The notes beneath the pieces are model-generated. The model saw only the letters and a program-made list of their open reading frames with translations, was not told the DNA's origin and ran no database searches. 64,000 nucleotides of DNA from Blastobasis lacticolella. Taxonomy: Eukaryota; Arthropoda; Insecta; Lepidoptera; Blastobasidae. The translations under genes and the position numbers were made by a program. This document shows positions 13,601 through 23,189 of this stretch, piece by piece. Location: contig LR990054.1 in NCBI GenBank assembly GCA_905147135.1, forward strand, positions 17,459,001 to 17,523,000. Reading direction: 5' to 3'. Within the stretch, counting starts at the first letter, position 1, and the number at the start of each line of letters is the position of its first letter.

Positions 13601-16438
13601 GAAGGTCTCGGGTATAATGTACTTTGGAGACTAAGCCAAAATGTACCTTGAAATACGAATGGCCCCGGTTTTCCTATTTTATTGGATGTGATTTATAAAA
13701 ATTAAATTACTGGGTTTATGAATGACATTATATAATTCTTTTTAATTGTAAATTTATTCTTTTTTTATATAAAATTATTAATTGTGTCTTTAAATATTAT
13801 CTACCATTTCAAATTTGTACGCCGAAAGGCAGGTTACAGCCGAGCATATGTATAAATCTTCAATCATTTCTTTAAATGTAATATCTATACTATCTGTGAC
13901 GGGGATAAGGCCAATGTTGGCAAGCGAAGATTTAGAAGGGGGAAATAGGTTATTACCCACCTGCCCGGTGTTGTAACCAGGGGGCTTACCATAAGCTTTT
14001 ATAGCAGGACCTAAACAAAACTGCCCTGCTTAGAACGAGACAGCGCTATAGGTGTCTCGTTCTGGCAGTTCTGTTTAGGCTCTGATATAAGAGCTCATGA
14101 TAAGCCCCCAGGGGACCAAGGGCCCAACCAGGGACCTGTACCATAAATAAATTTAAATTGTAATGCAATCTGCCCGCAGAGTTCCAAGGCTGGCCCATGG
14201 CCGAGGTGTGCGGGGATACGACGCTGCCGGGCGCGCGGATCGACAGCGACGACGACGGATACTTCGAGCGGAGCTCTCTGGGAGACTCGGACGGCAGTCG
14301 GGTCGATGATTCGGCTATACAGCATTCGGTGAGATTATTCTATACGTGCCCAAAGCCTATGAAAGCCTATGGTAGTGGAGGATAAATCTCTGAAACTTTT
14401 AGTCTTTAGCAGTTTGTAAGGCTGAATGTGATAGCCTTTCAGTACTGTGTACTACGTAGGATTGGATTGAATAAACTTTTCTTTTTTTCTTTATTTTCTT
14501 TAAACTACTGATTTCATAAATTATTTCGGTAATAGGACATCAACCAGAGGGAATCGTCATGATCATAGGCTACTTTACTCGACGAGACCGGTGCGCATAG
14601 CATTTTTGCGATTGTTATTGACATTCATAAGTATATTAATGTATAACTTCAAATAAATACAAACCTTTTTTTTTTATTATTATTTGCATGTGGGGTATAT
14701 AGGGGTGAAACCGCGACATTATAATATCCACTTTTTTATTTTATTATAAATTTTAATATTAACATCATAAAAGCTATCTTCGAAAAAACAATTTCACCGT
14801 CAGTACCGTGACTCGTAGAGACGAGTGAACCTCGCTTCAAGAGAGAAAGAGTGAAAACTTTTGTTACGGTGATAATTAATGCACATATGCTCTTGTAAAA
14901 AAAAATATCTTGGTGTTAATGTCCCGGTTGTACTCTCGCGCACGAGGCCCGGAGTCCGCCTTGACCATTTGGCAGGTCAGGTAATTATAGTGGAGCGACT
15001 GCCATCTGACCTCCATCCTGACCAGATTGGATCATGAATGAAAATGAATGAAAAATTCTTTATTGCTTATACATAGAATATAACAAAAACAGAGGAAAAA
15101 AAATAAACAAATAAAAGCAACCGGCGGCCTTATCGCTTAAAGCGATTTCTTCCATGTCATCATGGTTACACATCCAGTCGTCTGAATGTGCAGGTTTCAT
15201 CACGATGTTTTCCCTTACCGTAAAAGCATCAGTTAGTATTCAACTAATGTACATAACTCAGAAAAAAGTCATTGGTACGTGGCCGGAGCGGGATTCGAAC
15301 CCGGGACCTCTGGCTTACGAGTCGTATACTCTCACCGATCGGCCACCGACGCTCACTTATGCTCTTCTACTGTACAATATAAACATCCAGCATGGGAGCA
15401 CCTTTCGAATATTCAATAACTTTATCATTGTTTGCCCGATAATAATGAGTATAGCTAGTGTCAAATAAGAAGAGACTTGGCGGGTCACGTGGTTCGACTT
15501 GCACTGTATACGATTACCTGCGCGAAATCCCCTCCGCTGCCATTTGACAAGTCTCTTCTTTCGTGACGCGGGTTATAACATAGTTTGTCTCTCCACAGCA
15601 AGTATCAGCACAAGACAGTGTAGACTGGGCAACCTGGCAAGCTAATGTGGTCGCTCGCGCCAATGCGTCCGAAGCGCGTGGCGGGGTCGACGTTAACGAC
15701 CTCAGTCAGAAGCTGTTGTCAACGCTACCACCACCACCGGACCACAAACCGTTCACCAGTGTGCTGAAAGATACAGCGAAGGAGCCCTGCGATGTGTCGA
15801 GGATGTTTTTGGCTACGTTGTTCCTTGTAAGTATTAGACAGTAGCTTCAATGTTTACTGACAGAAACCTTAGCCACCTCGAAGGCGGTCCCCTTAGATTG
15901 CCGATGTCTTAGACAACGGTGTCAGCTTTGATTTGAGCTTTATATGAGAACAGCACGAACAGAGGTGGGAATGAGGTAAATTTTTCCGCATAGTGAGTAA
16001 AGTGCACGGCCTATCGGGAACAAAGGCGGAAAAAAAGGCGTGGGGGTTATTCAAAACCACCACAAAACTGACTGCAAACTTTGTGCTGGCAGGCACAACT
16101 AAGGATCCCTGCAATATCTCCAGGATGAAGTAGTTATAGCTATATTTACATATGAACCGCCATTTTGCTACTTAGAGAAGTTTTTGCATGAAACTCACAC
16201 GTCCACTCCACCTTCGTCACCATCCAACGACCATCAGCACAAACTTATGTATTCATAATATTACTAGCTTCTAAACCCACACAACTGACCATTGTTTCAG
16301 GCTAACTCCGGCAACGTGGAAATCGTGCATGGCGCCCCTCTGTCCGTGGACTCTTTCTCAGTGCGTCTCGTCACCACCGACGCTAGCTTGGTCGGCGCCG
16401 CGGCCGCCGCCGCCGAGGACGACCAAGCCTTGCGGTGA
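1687..16438 (+). CDS. Cap-H2: Condensin-2 complex subunit H2 (kleisin), 10 exons
   Basis: Kleisin subunit of condensin II, which bridges the SMC2/SMC4 heads and acts on chromosomes in the nucleus. Exons: 1687-1715, 1901-2027, 8720-8934, 9478-9763, 10841-11171, 12164-12298, 12899-12925, 14180-14328, 15599-15826, 16301-16438. All have GT-AG borders and matching phases, summing to 1,665 nt (554 residues plus stop; human NCAPH2 is about 605). The N-terminal CNDH2 domain spans exons 2-4: RPIGDLRHSF is followed by a helix with LLLQQSASIYGRKVDFLY, the family's most recognisable stretch. Residues 257-276 form a proline-rich linker and KKGRKRR (306-312) looks like a nuclear localisation signal. The C-terminal domain, with VSRMFLATLFLANSGNVEI, spans exons 9-10 and ends in a short alanine run. 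Exon 7 is only 27 nt. The start is the least certain part: exon 1 fits in phase, but a Met further into exon 2 (about 1938) is an alternative. Confidence 0.88.
3178..3712 (-). mobile_element. Non-LTR retrotransposon fragment, reverse transcriptase C-terminus
   Basis: Read on the minus strand, 3394-3660 encodes LRRVQHRATKMIFE followed by LGLRTLEQLRKRGD. This is the characteristic post-palm region of CR1/jockey-type reverse transcriptases (pattern QRRATK, then LGLxTLExRRxRGD). The minus-strand 3' end runs into a short TTTATT-rich stretch near 3178-3192, consistent with an A-rich tail. The element is 5'-truncated and broken by stops, and lies antisense inside CAP-H2 intron 2. Confidence 0.75.
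4017..4287 (-). repeat. SINE-B copy 1 (tRNA-headed SINE)
   Basis: Minus-oriented SINE with a tRNA-like head at its right end: a B-box-like GGGTTCGCTTCCCGG within 4211-4226 (complement) and an A-box-like segment near 4265-4285. The body contains GCGCCATCTAGCCCCAAA, and an AATAAATAAATA-type tail abuts its left end. Further copies occur at 10529, 36790, 42086, 43590, 54425 and 59646, all but the 10529 copy in the same orientation. That defines it as a dispersed family. Confidence 0.8.
5242..5592 (+). repeat. SINE-A copy 1, near full length
   Basis: About 350 bp. The head resembles a Ser/Leu-type tRNA with A box GGTGGCCGAGCGG (from 5249) and B box GGTTCGAATCC (near 5294). The body contains GGAAAACATCGTGATGAAAC and CCATGATCCAATCTGGTCAG; the 3' end reads ACAACCGGGACATTAACGCC. 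Partial or reversed copies recur across the window at 9224, 14921, 23945, 34641/35134, 37050, 38834, 41612 and 43938. It is mobilised in trans by a LINE (family knowledge) and is not a functional tRNA gene. Confidence 0.85.
5880..6120 (-). mobile_element. RTE-like LINE 3' fragment
   Basis: On the minus strand this reads as the C-terminal tail of an RTE-clade reverse transcriptase: a WFGHV-like segment, then RKGGLRG, DITESDVR and GEVEKK. It ends in CAT/ATG-rich sequence near 5885. The same tail is seen at 33,010-33,252 on the plus strand. It is 5'-truncated with frameshifts and is a dead copy in CAP-H2 intron 2. Confidence 0.65.
6150..6288 (+). repeat. GGGTA-type minisatellite
   Basis: Degenerate tandem repeats of GTAGGG/GTAGGGG with interspersed TAAGGTAGTG variants. 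The lepidopteran telomere unit is TTAGG, so this is not telomeric. Several stretches carry four runs of three or more G separated by TA, giving G-quadruplex potential on the plus strand, which is the coding strand of CAP-H2. Confidence 0.8.
6535..6660 (+). mobile_element. LINE C-terminal scrap
   Basis: The plus strand encodes TTRLWNGLPA, the LWNxLP motif found near the C-terminus of many CR1-like reverse transcriptases, followed by stops. The downstream 6,790-6,920 region shares segments (CAGAAACGCAATAATATTT and GCGGTATTCTGT) with 12,050-12,100 and 12,735-12,795, so it belongs to a dispersed repeat. Confidence 0.5.
7650..8263. mobile_element. MITE-F with 35-bp terminal inverted repeats
   Basis: Left end 7650-7684 (TATACAGGGTGTTACTTAAT...) and right end 8229-8263 are inverted copies differing at two positions. 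The 614-bp body has no transposase frame. TA at both extremes followed by CAGGGTG suggests a Tc1/mariner-type target, which is an inference. It lies in CAP-H2 intron 2, about 450 bp before exon 3. Confidence 0.8.
9224..9405 (-). repeat. SINE-A copy 2, partial
   Basis: Reverse-oriented body of SINE-A, without the tRNA head, running from the GGGGTCCGCCTTGACCATGA end to TGAATGTGCAGGTT. It lies in CAP-H2 intron 3, ending about 70 bases before exon 4. Confidence 0.75.
9994..10026. repeat. Perfect 11-bp inverted repeat
   Basis: AAGGACTGCTT and AAGCAGTCCTT are separated by 11 bases in CAP-H2 intron 4. It is too short to classify and could be the core of a decayed fold-back element. The rest of the intron (9764-10840) is AT-rich apart from a SINE-B scrap at 10529-10588. 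Confidence 0.5.
10529..10588 (+). repeat. SINE-B copy 2, fragment
   Basis: Contains TGGTGCTAGATGGCGCTGTG and GAATTTGTCCAAGCATATTT, the complement of the left part of SINE-B copy 1. This is the only plus-oriented copy in the window and lacks the tRNA head. Confidence 0.65.
11565..11815 (+). repeat. Dispersed repeat T, copy 1
   Basis: A roughly 240-bp repeat containing TGCATGAGTCGTAGATGTTA and ACCATCAGGTGGAGCTGCTC, ending in GCATAAAAAAAA. Reverse copies lie at 36,055-36,250 and 53,830-54,070. No coding capacity is visible. The poly-A end suggests retroposition (SINE or LINE 3' end). It lies in CAP-H2 intron 5. Confidence 0.65.
11828..12120 (-). mobile_element. CR1-like LINE 3' end, copy 1
   Basis: The minus strand reads into GGCCCGCTTACCTGTTTGCC and a poly-A tail (the T run at 11832-11841). 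The same 3' terminus is seen on the plus strand at 34,861-35,133 and 46,141-46,246. A sister copy lies at 12,566-12,815 in the next intron. The fragment ends about 40 bases before CAP-H2 exon 6. Confidence 0.6.
12566..12815 (-). mobile_element. CR1-like LINE 3' end, copy 2
   Basis: Diverged reverse copy of the 11,828-12,120 element, sharing GTCATACGGTAGGCAAA, GCGGGCCACCTGATGGAAAG and CCCCATGGAGCACTGGA. It lies in CAP-H2 intron 6, between exon 6 and the 27-nt exon 7. Confidence 0.6.
13262..13490 (+). mobile_element. RTE-like LINE fragment
   Basis: Plus-strand translation gives GNEAVNRADEFKYLGS followed by SLISAAWAK. This is the segment after the YADD box in RTE-clade reverse transcriptases (pattern FKYLGS, then R...A...W). 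The downstream CAAGAGCATAATTAGGCC also occurs at 32,826-32,845. The fragment is truncated at both ends and interrupted by stops, in CAP-H2 intron 7. Confidence 0.75.
13978..14113. repeat. Long fold-back (hairpin) before CAP-H2 exon 8
   Basis: The arms GGGGGCTTACCATAAGCT... and ...AGCTCATGATAAGCCCCC pair over about 57 bp with a handful of mismatches and one 6-nt bulge, closing on a loop near 14043-14052. The right arm ends 66 bases before the exon 8 acceptor. It could be a decayed MITE, or a transcribed hairpin since it is in an intron. I see no coding content. Confidence 0.75.
14921..15352 (-). repeat. SINE-A copy 3 with nested insertion
   Basis: Reverse-oriented, near-complete SINE-A: 3' end at 14921, tRNA-like head at the right with CGGGATTCGAACCCGGGACC (15289-15308). 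The body is split by an unrelated insertion at about 15037-15160. It lies in CAP-H2 intron 8. Confidence 0.8.
15037..15160 (-). mobile_element. LINE 3' tail nested in SINE-A copy 3
   Basis: The insertion begins with an AATGAAAATGAATG-type repeat and, on the minus strand, carries GCGATAAGGCCGCCGGTTGC, a common 3'-end segment of lepidopteran LINEs. It interrupts the SINE at a GGATCATG point and therefore inserted after the SINE. Confidence 0.6.
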
Positions 16439-16454
16439 ACGTGACTGGGCGAGA

Positions 16455-16655
16455 TAGTGTAGTGATCACGCCAGAAGCGGCGTAGTGATCAGTGATCACG
16501 CCAGAAGCGGCGTATTGACCTTTGAAGCGTACACGCTGGAAGCGGCGTAGTAACTAGTGCGAGTGATCACGCCAGAAGCGGCGTATTGACCAGTGGAGTG
16601 ATCACGCTGAAAGCGCGTAGTGACAGGGGGGATCACGCCAGAAGACGTAGTGACC
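16455..16655 (+). repeat. Short tandem array just after the CAP-H2 stop
   Basis: About six imperfect units of roughly 30-40 bases, each carrying GTGATCACGCCAGAAGCGGC or a variant. Each unit has a small dyad (CGCC...GGCG) and a TGATCA palindrome. Units decay toward the right. The array starts about 20 bases after the stop codon. Confidence 0.8.
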
Positions 16656-17137
16656 AGTTGTTGCGCGTAGCGCCATTGCAGTGACAAATTGTAACAATAT
16701 CCCGGTGTGCTCTGTTTGCCAAAACAAGTGGAACAAGACTGTATGTGGACAACTGTGAATATTCTGTGATCAAAGCAATATTCACAATTAGTTATACAAA
16801 GGCCAGAGAATGGTGAATGATTCACTTGATTTGGCAAATGGCCAACAAGCCACAGACAGCTATTTGCAATTATACGATCTCGAGGAATATGGAAAGATGT
16901 TCACTAGGTACCATGCAGGCTGTAACGTAATAGGTTTAAGGCTGTACTCAGTATTAGCTGACCTGGTGAATGTATCCATTGAGCATACCTCACTGTTATT
17001 AATGTATACGGCCTCCCAGTTTGAACAGATCTCACCATAAATTGAGGCTTAGACAAATTTATAGTACAATTGCGCAGCTTGTGGATTGTCTGTGGTATTT
17101 AAAACTTACTGAAGAGTACTTTTCAGTATATTGCAAC

Positions 17138-17143
17138 AATAAA
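17138..17143 (+). terminator. Polyadenylation signal, CAP-H2 (proximal)
   Basis: AATAAA 700 bases after the stop, in AT-rich sequence. The distal alternative is AATAAA at 19200-19205. Assigned by position only. Confidence 0.4.
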
Positions 17144-19341
17144 ATGTAAATATTGATTAATTTTATTTGTGACGTGGGCTATGAATAACGGTCAAATAAT
17201 AAAATTCCAGCTATTCTATAACTGGAATATTATTATACTTGACTGATTTCAATACCAATATTTAGTCTATAACTTTAAGAAATCTATTAACTTAACAAGC
17301 TTCTAGCTGTTAACATCTCATAGAATAATTAAAATAGGAATGCAGGTGCAGGTTTGTTGCTCACAAAATGAAAATAATCTTTATTTCTAACCAAAATTTG
17401 GTGCCAAAATCATTCCGATTCGAAAAATGCATTTGAGCAACATTGTAAATAATGAAATCTGCAAAAGAATATTACGTACGTAATAGTGAATGTGCTATGT
17501 AAGATATGTATATGAATAATATCATTACTGTATGTGTATATGCGTTCATATCATTTTAGTCATGCGACTCTGTTCTAGGAAATTGCGTGTTAATTATAAA
17601 AAGGAAATTATTTTTACCTACCACTGTAAGAATTACTAGAGTACGGTTCAAAATGTCCAAATATGGAGTAACATAGTGAATTATGCAACTAAAATTAGTT
17701 ATTATTTAGCTAAGGGTGGTTTTCTAATTATGGTTGAAGTATTGTATATATAGGTACACTTACACAAGTAAGCTGAACATCTTAGACGATAGTGAAATCT
17801 ATTTTTTAGAAGTACATGCAATGTGACTTGTTGTTTAGTTGTAAGATGAACATTAAGTTCTTTTCTTGTGGTAATGGAGAGATAATAATGGGTGTTTATA
17901 AAAATTAATATATTTGGAATTATTCTATTGAGGAATAGGAAATTAATGCACTAAATGCAGTGTCATAAATAATTTTGTCTATTTTATTATTCGAAACGAA
18001 CAAAAAATAAAAAAATATATTTTATTAGTATGAATGAATCACGTTAGTTTTTATTATGCACCGCCTATCTTATACAAAACCTTGATGCTTTACACAAAAA
18101 TCAATTCAAGATACATTGTTTGTATCTAATTATTTTAATGCATTTATTTCTTTTGTATTGATCATCATTATATCTAGCTTCATTATTAATTAAGTTTCAA
18201 GCTCATTATTTCAACCATAGTCTTACTCGCAACATTCTTCTCATCATTGTTTAAAGCTACTTGACAAAGACCTAACTCTGATTGCTTAAACATGAAACAG
18301 TACGGCCTTGGTAAAGCAGCTATAGTTTTATTGTAATATGTGACTGCAATATTTTCACCTCATCACTTACCCATAGCCCATGACAAACTTAATGTTGAAT
18401 AGAAAGGACACTGTGCCACAACTATGGCGGTAATCACAATAAAAAAAGGCAATGGTTGCCGGCAAGGCTGACCACTGTGTTGCAGTAGAACCGTATTGAC
18501 TGTATAGAAGCCCTTTAATGCTCAAACCATAGCCAACTCAACCAACCAGGTTAGACTACAAACTACGTTAAGCGAACGCCCACGCGGTTCCATATAGAAG
18601 TGCTTTAGGACCGCATCCGTGCGACGAAATATGTACAGAGCCAAATGTTAGGTAAATCTGGTACAAATGTTAGAACAAAAACGGTCTGATTGCCTCTTCT
18701 CTTTTTAAATTGTTCCATCCATGCACCGAGCCCACGCGCGTAGTCACGCTAGGTTCCCAGTGAGGTATAATTTTGCATGGAAGAGATGTTTTCCTAAAGT
18801 TAAGTCCTAAAGTATGCACTATTACTGTATTAGGAAAAGGAACATTAGGTTTTGTTTAATCGTGTTTATTTCATTTAAACTCCTTTTGGCACCACTGCAT
18901 TATTTACATTCACCCATTGAATTTGTACAATAAATAGTTTAACTCAATCCATTGGTCATCTTTAAAAATCAAAATGAATGAAAATTTGAAATGTATTTTT
19001 TTAATTTACACAGCTCCTAGTTAAACCATATGGTCCACAGTTAGATGTAATTATCTATTTCACATACATATTTCCTACTTCAACTGTACAAGTACGCTTA
19101 CAATACGAATTCACTTTTCCATAATTTTGGTGTAAACTTAACTATGTATATTTGTATATAAGGCACTAATGTGATTATAAATGTTAATGATAATATATGA
19201 ATAAACTAAGCATAATTCCTCTGTTTTGTGCACTCTACATTTTTGTTTTGTTTTTATGCTTTTATGGAATATCTGTATTTATTACCTTCATACCATAATG
19301 TCTGGACTGTAAATAATCAAATTCGTCGTATCTTTACTTAC

Positions 19342-19394
19342 ATAGTAGGTACAAAGTGTGAGACCAGGACGGTCTCACACTTTGTGCCTACTAT
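19342..19394. repeat. 24-bp-arm palindrome
   Basis: ATAGTAGGTACAAAGTGTGA... pairs with its inverted copy ending CACTTTGTGCCTACTAT, with a single wobble mismatch across 24 bp and a 5-base spacer (AGGAC). Pairing stops at the arm ends. No coding context. Confidence 0.85.
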
Positions 19395-19904
19395 TTGAAG
19401 TATTTCATTCAAATCTAAACGTAACTGAATATGATTCAGGGAAACTTGTGACTACTTAATAAAGTAAAGTAAAGTAGGTAGCATTTCAACCTTCGCTTGA
19501 CGATTCTTCTGTTAAGGTGGTATTATTTCCATAAAAATTTTATGTTACCTTTGATCGACACCTTCAAGGGTTTGAACATTTTAATTGGCCGTTAGTACAT
19601 ACATGCAATTGAGCGCGAAATAGATATCTACATGTTAATAATATAAAACAAAGCAACGAAAAAGACAATAAATGAAATTACGAAAGAACACCGTTTACCG
19701 ACTTGTTGCTTTTTAGATTTAACTGCTTTATTTTACATCAGCTATAGAAAGATATTTCGCGGCACACCGTAGAGGCTTGATTCTGACTCACAATCGCCCA
19801 CGGTTTTATAAGCCAAAAGCCAAAAACAAGCTCGCTGTGCTGGCTCATTTATTTTATTCATTTTATCTATCACAAGCTTTTTAGAACCAAAATGTCAAGA
19901 ATTC

Positions 19905-20310
19905 AGAGCTCGCTTCGCTCGCTTATTCATAAGTTTCAGTTACTTGTCTTACCATTCACCAATCTTCGTTCCAGTTAATTTTCTTACTCTTTCACCAAGC
20001 TCGTCGCGGACGCTCATACATTGATTTGCCTAAGTTACTTTTGAAGATCACCCCTTGCTAGATAATGTCCAATATTTCGAGCTCGCTCCGTTCGCTTATC
20101 CATTTGATGATCGCCTCAGGCTTTTATAACCCAAAATGTCAAATATCAAGCTCGCTCATTCATTTATGTATCACCGCAGCTTATAAAACCTCAAACGTCA
20201 AAAATGTCGAGCCCGCTTCGGTCGCTCACACATTCATTGATCACCCCAGCTTTTAAAACCAAAAATGTCCGAGCTCGCTCATTCATTTAATGATCACCCC
20301 ACTAAGGCAA
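19905..20310 (+). repeat. Degenerate tandem array (CTCGCT units)
   Basis: Repeating blocks of roughly 60-75 bases combine AAAATGTCAAAAAT-like, GAGCTCGCTCCGCTCGCT-like and TTCATTGATCACCCCAGCTT-like segments. About four to five diverged units are visible. The same unit recurs at 30,575-30,745. Confidence 0.7.
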
Positions 20311-20642
20311 AATGATTTTTTAGCTGAGGGCGATCGCTCATTGATTGATATCTATAATTTTTACTTTTGCCCCTCCCTGAACCAAATCCTAGATCCGACT
20401 GACTCTAAACGAATGTAAGAATGATAAGAGAAATTTAGTATGGGTGTTGAACCAGTTTAATGTAATAAAATACAAAAATTTGTAGTATCATGAACAGATT
20501 CTTCGAATCTCGCTCGCGAACTTATATGTACGCATTGTGCATACGTATTTAACGAACTATAATTCCTCATCTTGGGGAAGGCCTTTGCCCATCAGTGGAC
20601 TAGTCTAAGCTGATAATTATAAAACCTATTTCATAAAAAGGT

Positions 20643-20677
20643 GTGCTTACAACTAATGTTAGATTAGTTGTAAGCAC
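20643..20677. repeat. Perfect 15-bp-arm palindrome
   Basis: GTGCTTACAACTAAT and ATTAGTTGTAAGCAC flank a 5-base spacer in AT-rich intergenic DNA. It could be the relic core of a fold-back element. Confidence 0.75.
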
Positions 20678-21794
20678 TTTCTATTTTATATTTGCTTAAA
20701 ATCAAAATGTTGTAGATAAAGCTCAAAAGACTTTAAGAAAAAAGTAGAGTGCACTAAACTATTTATTTTTATGTAACGTGTAGTTTAATCGAAGTACGAG
20801 TATGTTCCGGTCAGTGGAATTCACTCTGACTGCTATACTCGCGTAGCGGTATTTATGGGGTGATTGCATTATTCAATCATTTTAGTCGCTACAATAATCC
20901 CTACGATCGCTGACTGACCGTAATCTATCTATATCATGGTTTCTCAAGCTCATGGCTTCAAGAACCCACAACAACAAACATGGAGTCTAAAAAAATATAT
21001 ATTTAATATAATGTGATGGGTGGGCCTGTGTCTTGTCGCAAATGGAGTCATTAGGAGTAATTTTGGACAATTTTAACCTTAATTCTGGCTCAGCATGAAG
21101 CCGATTTCTGTATTTCGTGTTTTCATCATGACCTACTCTCACATAAGTATGTTGTAGCGAAGGATAAAAGGAAATTCACCGCTTTGTGCCAACATGCACG
21201 GAGCACGCGCCTGCCAGTCATACAGCCAGCATTACGTAAATAATAAGTCTTGTCGCGAACCCCCCTATTGTCGAATAGTACCCACTTTGAGAAACCCTTA
21301 TCTATAGCATTAATTAATAATTGTACTAATATTATAAACGTGGTTCCCGGGGATACGGGTCTGGATTGTAAATTTTAATATTAGTAAATCCTGTGAAATG
21401 TGAATTGCTTTTTAGGGTAACTATTACGAATATGGGTTTTATTTTCCTATAATATTCTTAATAATGTGATTTCTGTTTGCGGAGTTAATGTAAGTAAATG
21501 TATTTAATGCACTGCTTTGTAAACAAACGGGCAAATGGGCAATTTTTATACAATCGAGACAGTTTGAAGAGCTTGGATCTCCTATGAAATTGGCGTTTTT
21601 TATCGCAATTGCACATTTGGTCAAATATATTCAATTGTCAAGATTTATGCTTGATTTCGAAAATAGGGTATGTTTAGATGCCAGTAAGTCCTTGAAAGTA
21701 AATGAAAAACATTTTCTCAAATTTTTATATGGGTTTAAAAATACTTAGGTTTACTTTTCATTTGTCGTCAGTTTTAGCTCTTTAACCAAATGTA

Positions 21795-22070
21795 ATTTTA
21801 AGAGTGGTGAATTGGTCGTGTGGTGTCCGGCAGAGTAGAATAGCACCAACCCCTTACACTCGTGGTTATCGTACAAGGCGATTAATGCTTCGAGGCAAAA
21901 GATCTAGAGTCCCTGTAGGATGGATAATGGACAGCAGCGTTATCCATTGTCATATTTACAATACTGCGATCTCCAACCCGCCTGCCAAGCGTGGAGATTA
22001 TGACGATAACCTCCCCTTTCATGGGAGAGTCCTTAAGTCCTCTAGTGGTCTGTTGTAGGCTATGATGATG
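21795..22070 (+). repeat. Dispersed repeat U, copy 1
   Basis: Contains GTAGAATAGCACCAACCCCT, CAAGGCGATTAATGCTTCGA and GCCAAGCGTGGAGATTATGA, ending in GGCTATGATGATG. Reverse copies occur at 25,635-25,752, 55,228-55,495 and 56,330-56,590, plus a scrap near 38,275. The trinucleotide ATG-rich end is typical of RTE-mobilised sequences, which is an inference. Confidence 0.7.
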
Positions 22071-22974
22071 AATTTTATGAAAAGGGTAGTTAACAATATG
22101 AAATGGTATGCACCAGTTAACTTAATGTTGTCTTATTATACCCACAAAGTTTCATCGTAATCCGATTTCCAAGAAATTTAAAAATTTGCTTGTCTGAAAA
22201 TTCTAGTTACCGTTATTTTCGCCATACGAAACGCTAATTTCATAGGTAAGGACCTATTACAACCGGTGTATGAAATCGAAATTCCGACGCAAACTTTCCC
22301 GCTGTGGAGTAAACGGCCTTTTAGAACAGTTAGGTACCTTAGGAACTCTAGATCTCCTCCATTCATGCTCTAGATATGCATAATCAGATTGCACCCAGAA
22401 AGTTCCCTGGTGACGATCCAGGGTCTCCAAATTGTTTCGATTGTATGAAGCTTTTTCTTTTTGGAATAAAAAATTGAAAACGCAAATATTTCAAGCACTA
22501 GCACAGCTGGTGCTTCTTTGTATTGTTAGATTGTATTTGATAAAATTAACAAAAATTTTGGTACATTTGGGTGATAGATCCATTGAGAAAATTGTATGTG
22601 TATATTATTGTGTAAATAAATGTATTTTTGAGGTAACATGGACAAGACTATAACACCCGGTATCTGAAACGTATGTCAAATCATTGATTAGCTAACAGAC
22701 TGTCACATTTAACAAGCTGTTAAACCACTGTGGATTTTTGAAAGGCCTCAACAGGTGATAAATTTTTTCATCTAGCTTCCCCTGCTAAAATCAGTAACAT
22801 TCACTCACTCATATACCTTTTGTTTCTGTCTAACGCATTGATTTGTCTGTGTCCCTAGGGGCCTTTTGAAGCCAAAACCGAAACTGATAGCGATTGTATA
22901 GTTTTCGTGTAAAATCGAAAAAAATATAGTTAGGTTCACGGGTTCAGTAAGTAGTGTGTCAGTAATCCCATCAT

Positions 22975-23150
22975 CATCATCTTTAAGCAGGTAGGTGGTT
23001 CCACTGCTGAATACAGGCCTCCCACGACTTTCACTCCGGTCGACTCTGTTATCATGCATTCATCGGCTCCCTAGGACCTTAAAGAGGTCGTCCGTCCATC
23101 TCTAGGGAGGCCATCCAGTTCGCCACTCAACAACATGCGCCCCACCGGCT
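22975..23150 (-). mobile_element. LINE C-terminal scrap
   Basis: The minus strand carries a degraded W-T-D-D-L-F-K-V-like segment and ends in CATCATCATC (22,972-22,982), resembling RTE 3' ends elsewhere in the window. Weak evidence. Confidence 0.4.
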
Positions 23151-23189
23151 ATCGATTCTGTGAGTTTCTCCCAATAATTCCCATAAGTT

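Larger units (their letters stand above)
16439..19205 (+). other. CAP-H2 3' UTR and flank
   Basis: The first 200 bases form a tandem array (separate entry). A first AATAAA occurs at 17138-17143 and a second at 19200-19205, so the transcript may end at about 17160 or extend to about 19225. The sequence between is AT-rich with no ORF resembling a gene. The open frame at 16810-17040 has no recognisable features and lies in probable UTR. Confidence 0.5.

Noticed and set aside
13978..14113. microRNA gene
   Set aside because: The stem is longer than usual and ends match a fold-back transposon as well; without small-RNA reads I list it only as a hairpin.
16810..17040. 76-codon frame after CAP-H2
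   Set aside because: Falls in probable 3' UTR; no Kozak-like context, domain or splice link seen.
19905..20310. CRISPR-like array
   Set aside because: Units are diverged tandem repeats without constant repeat plus unique spacers, and the genome is eukaryotic.
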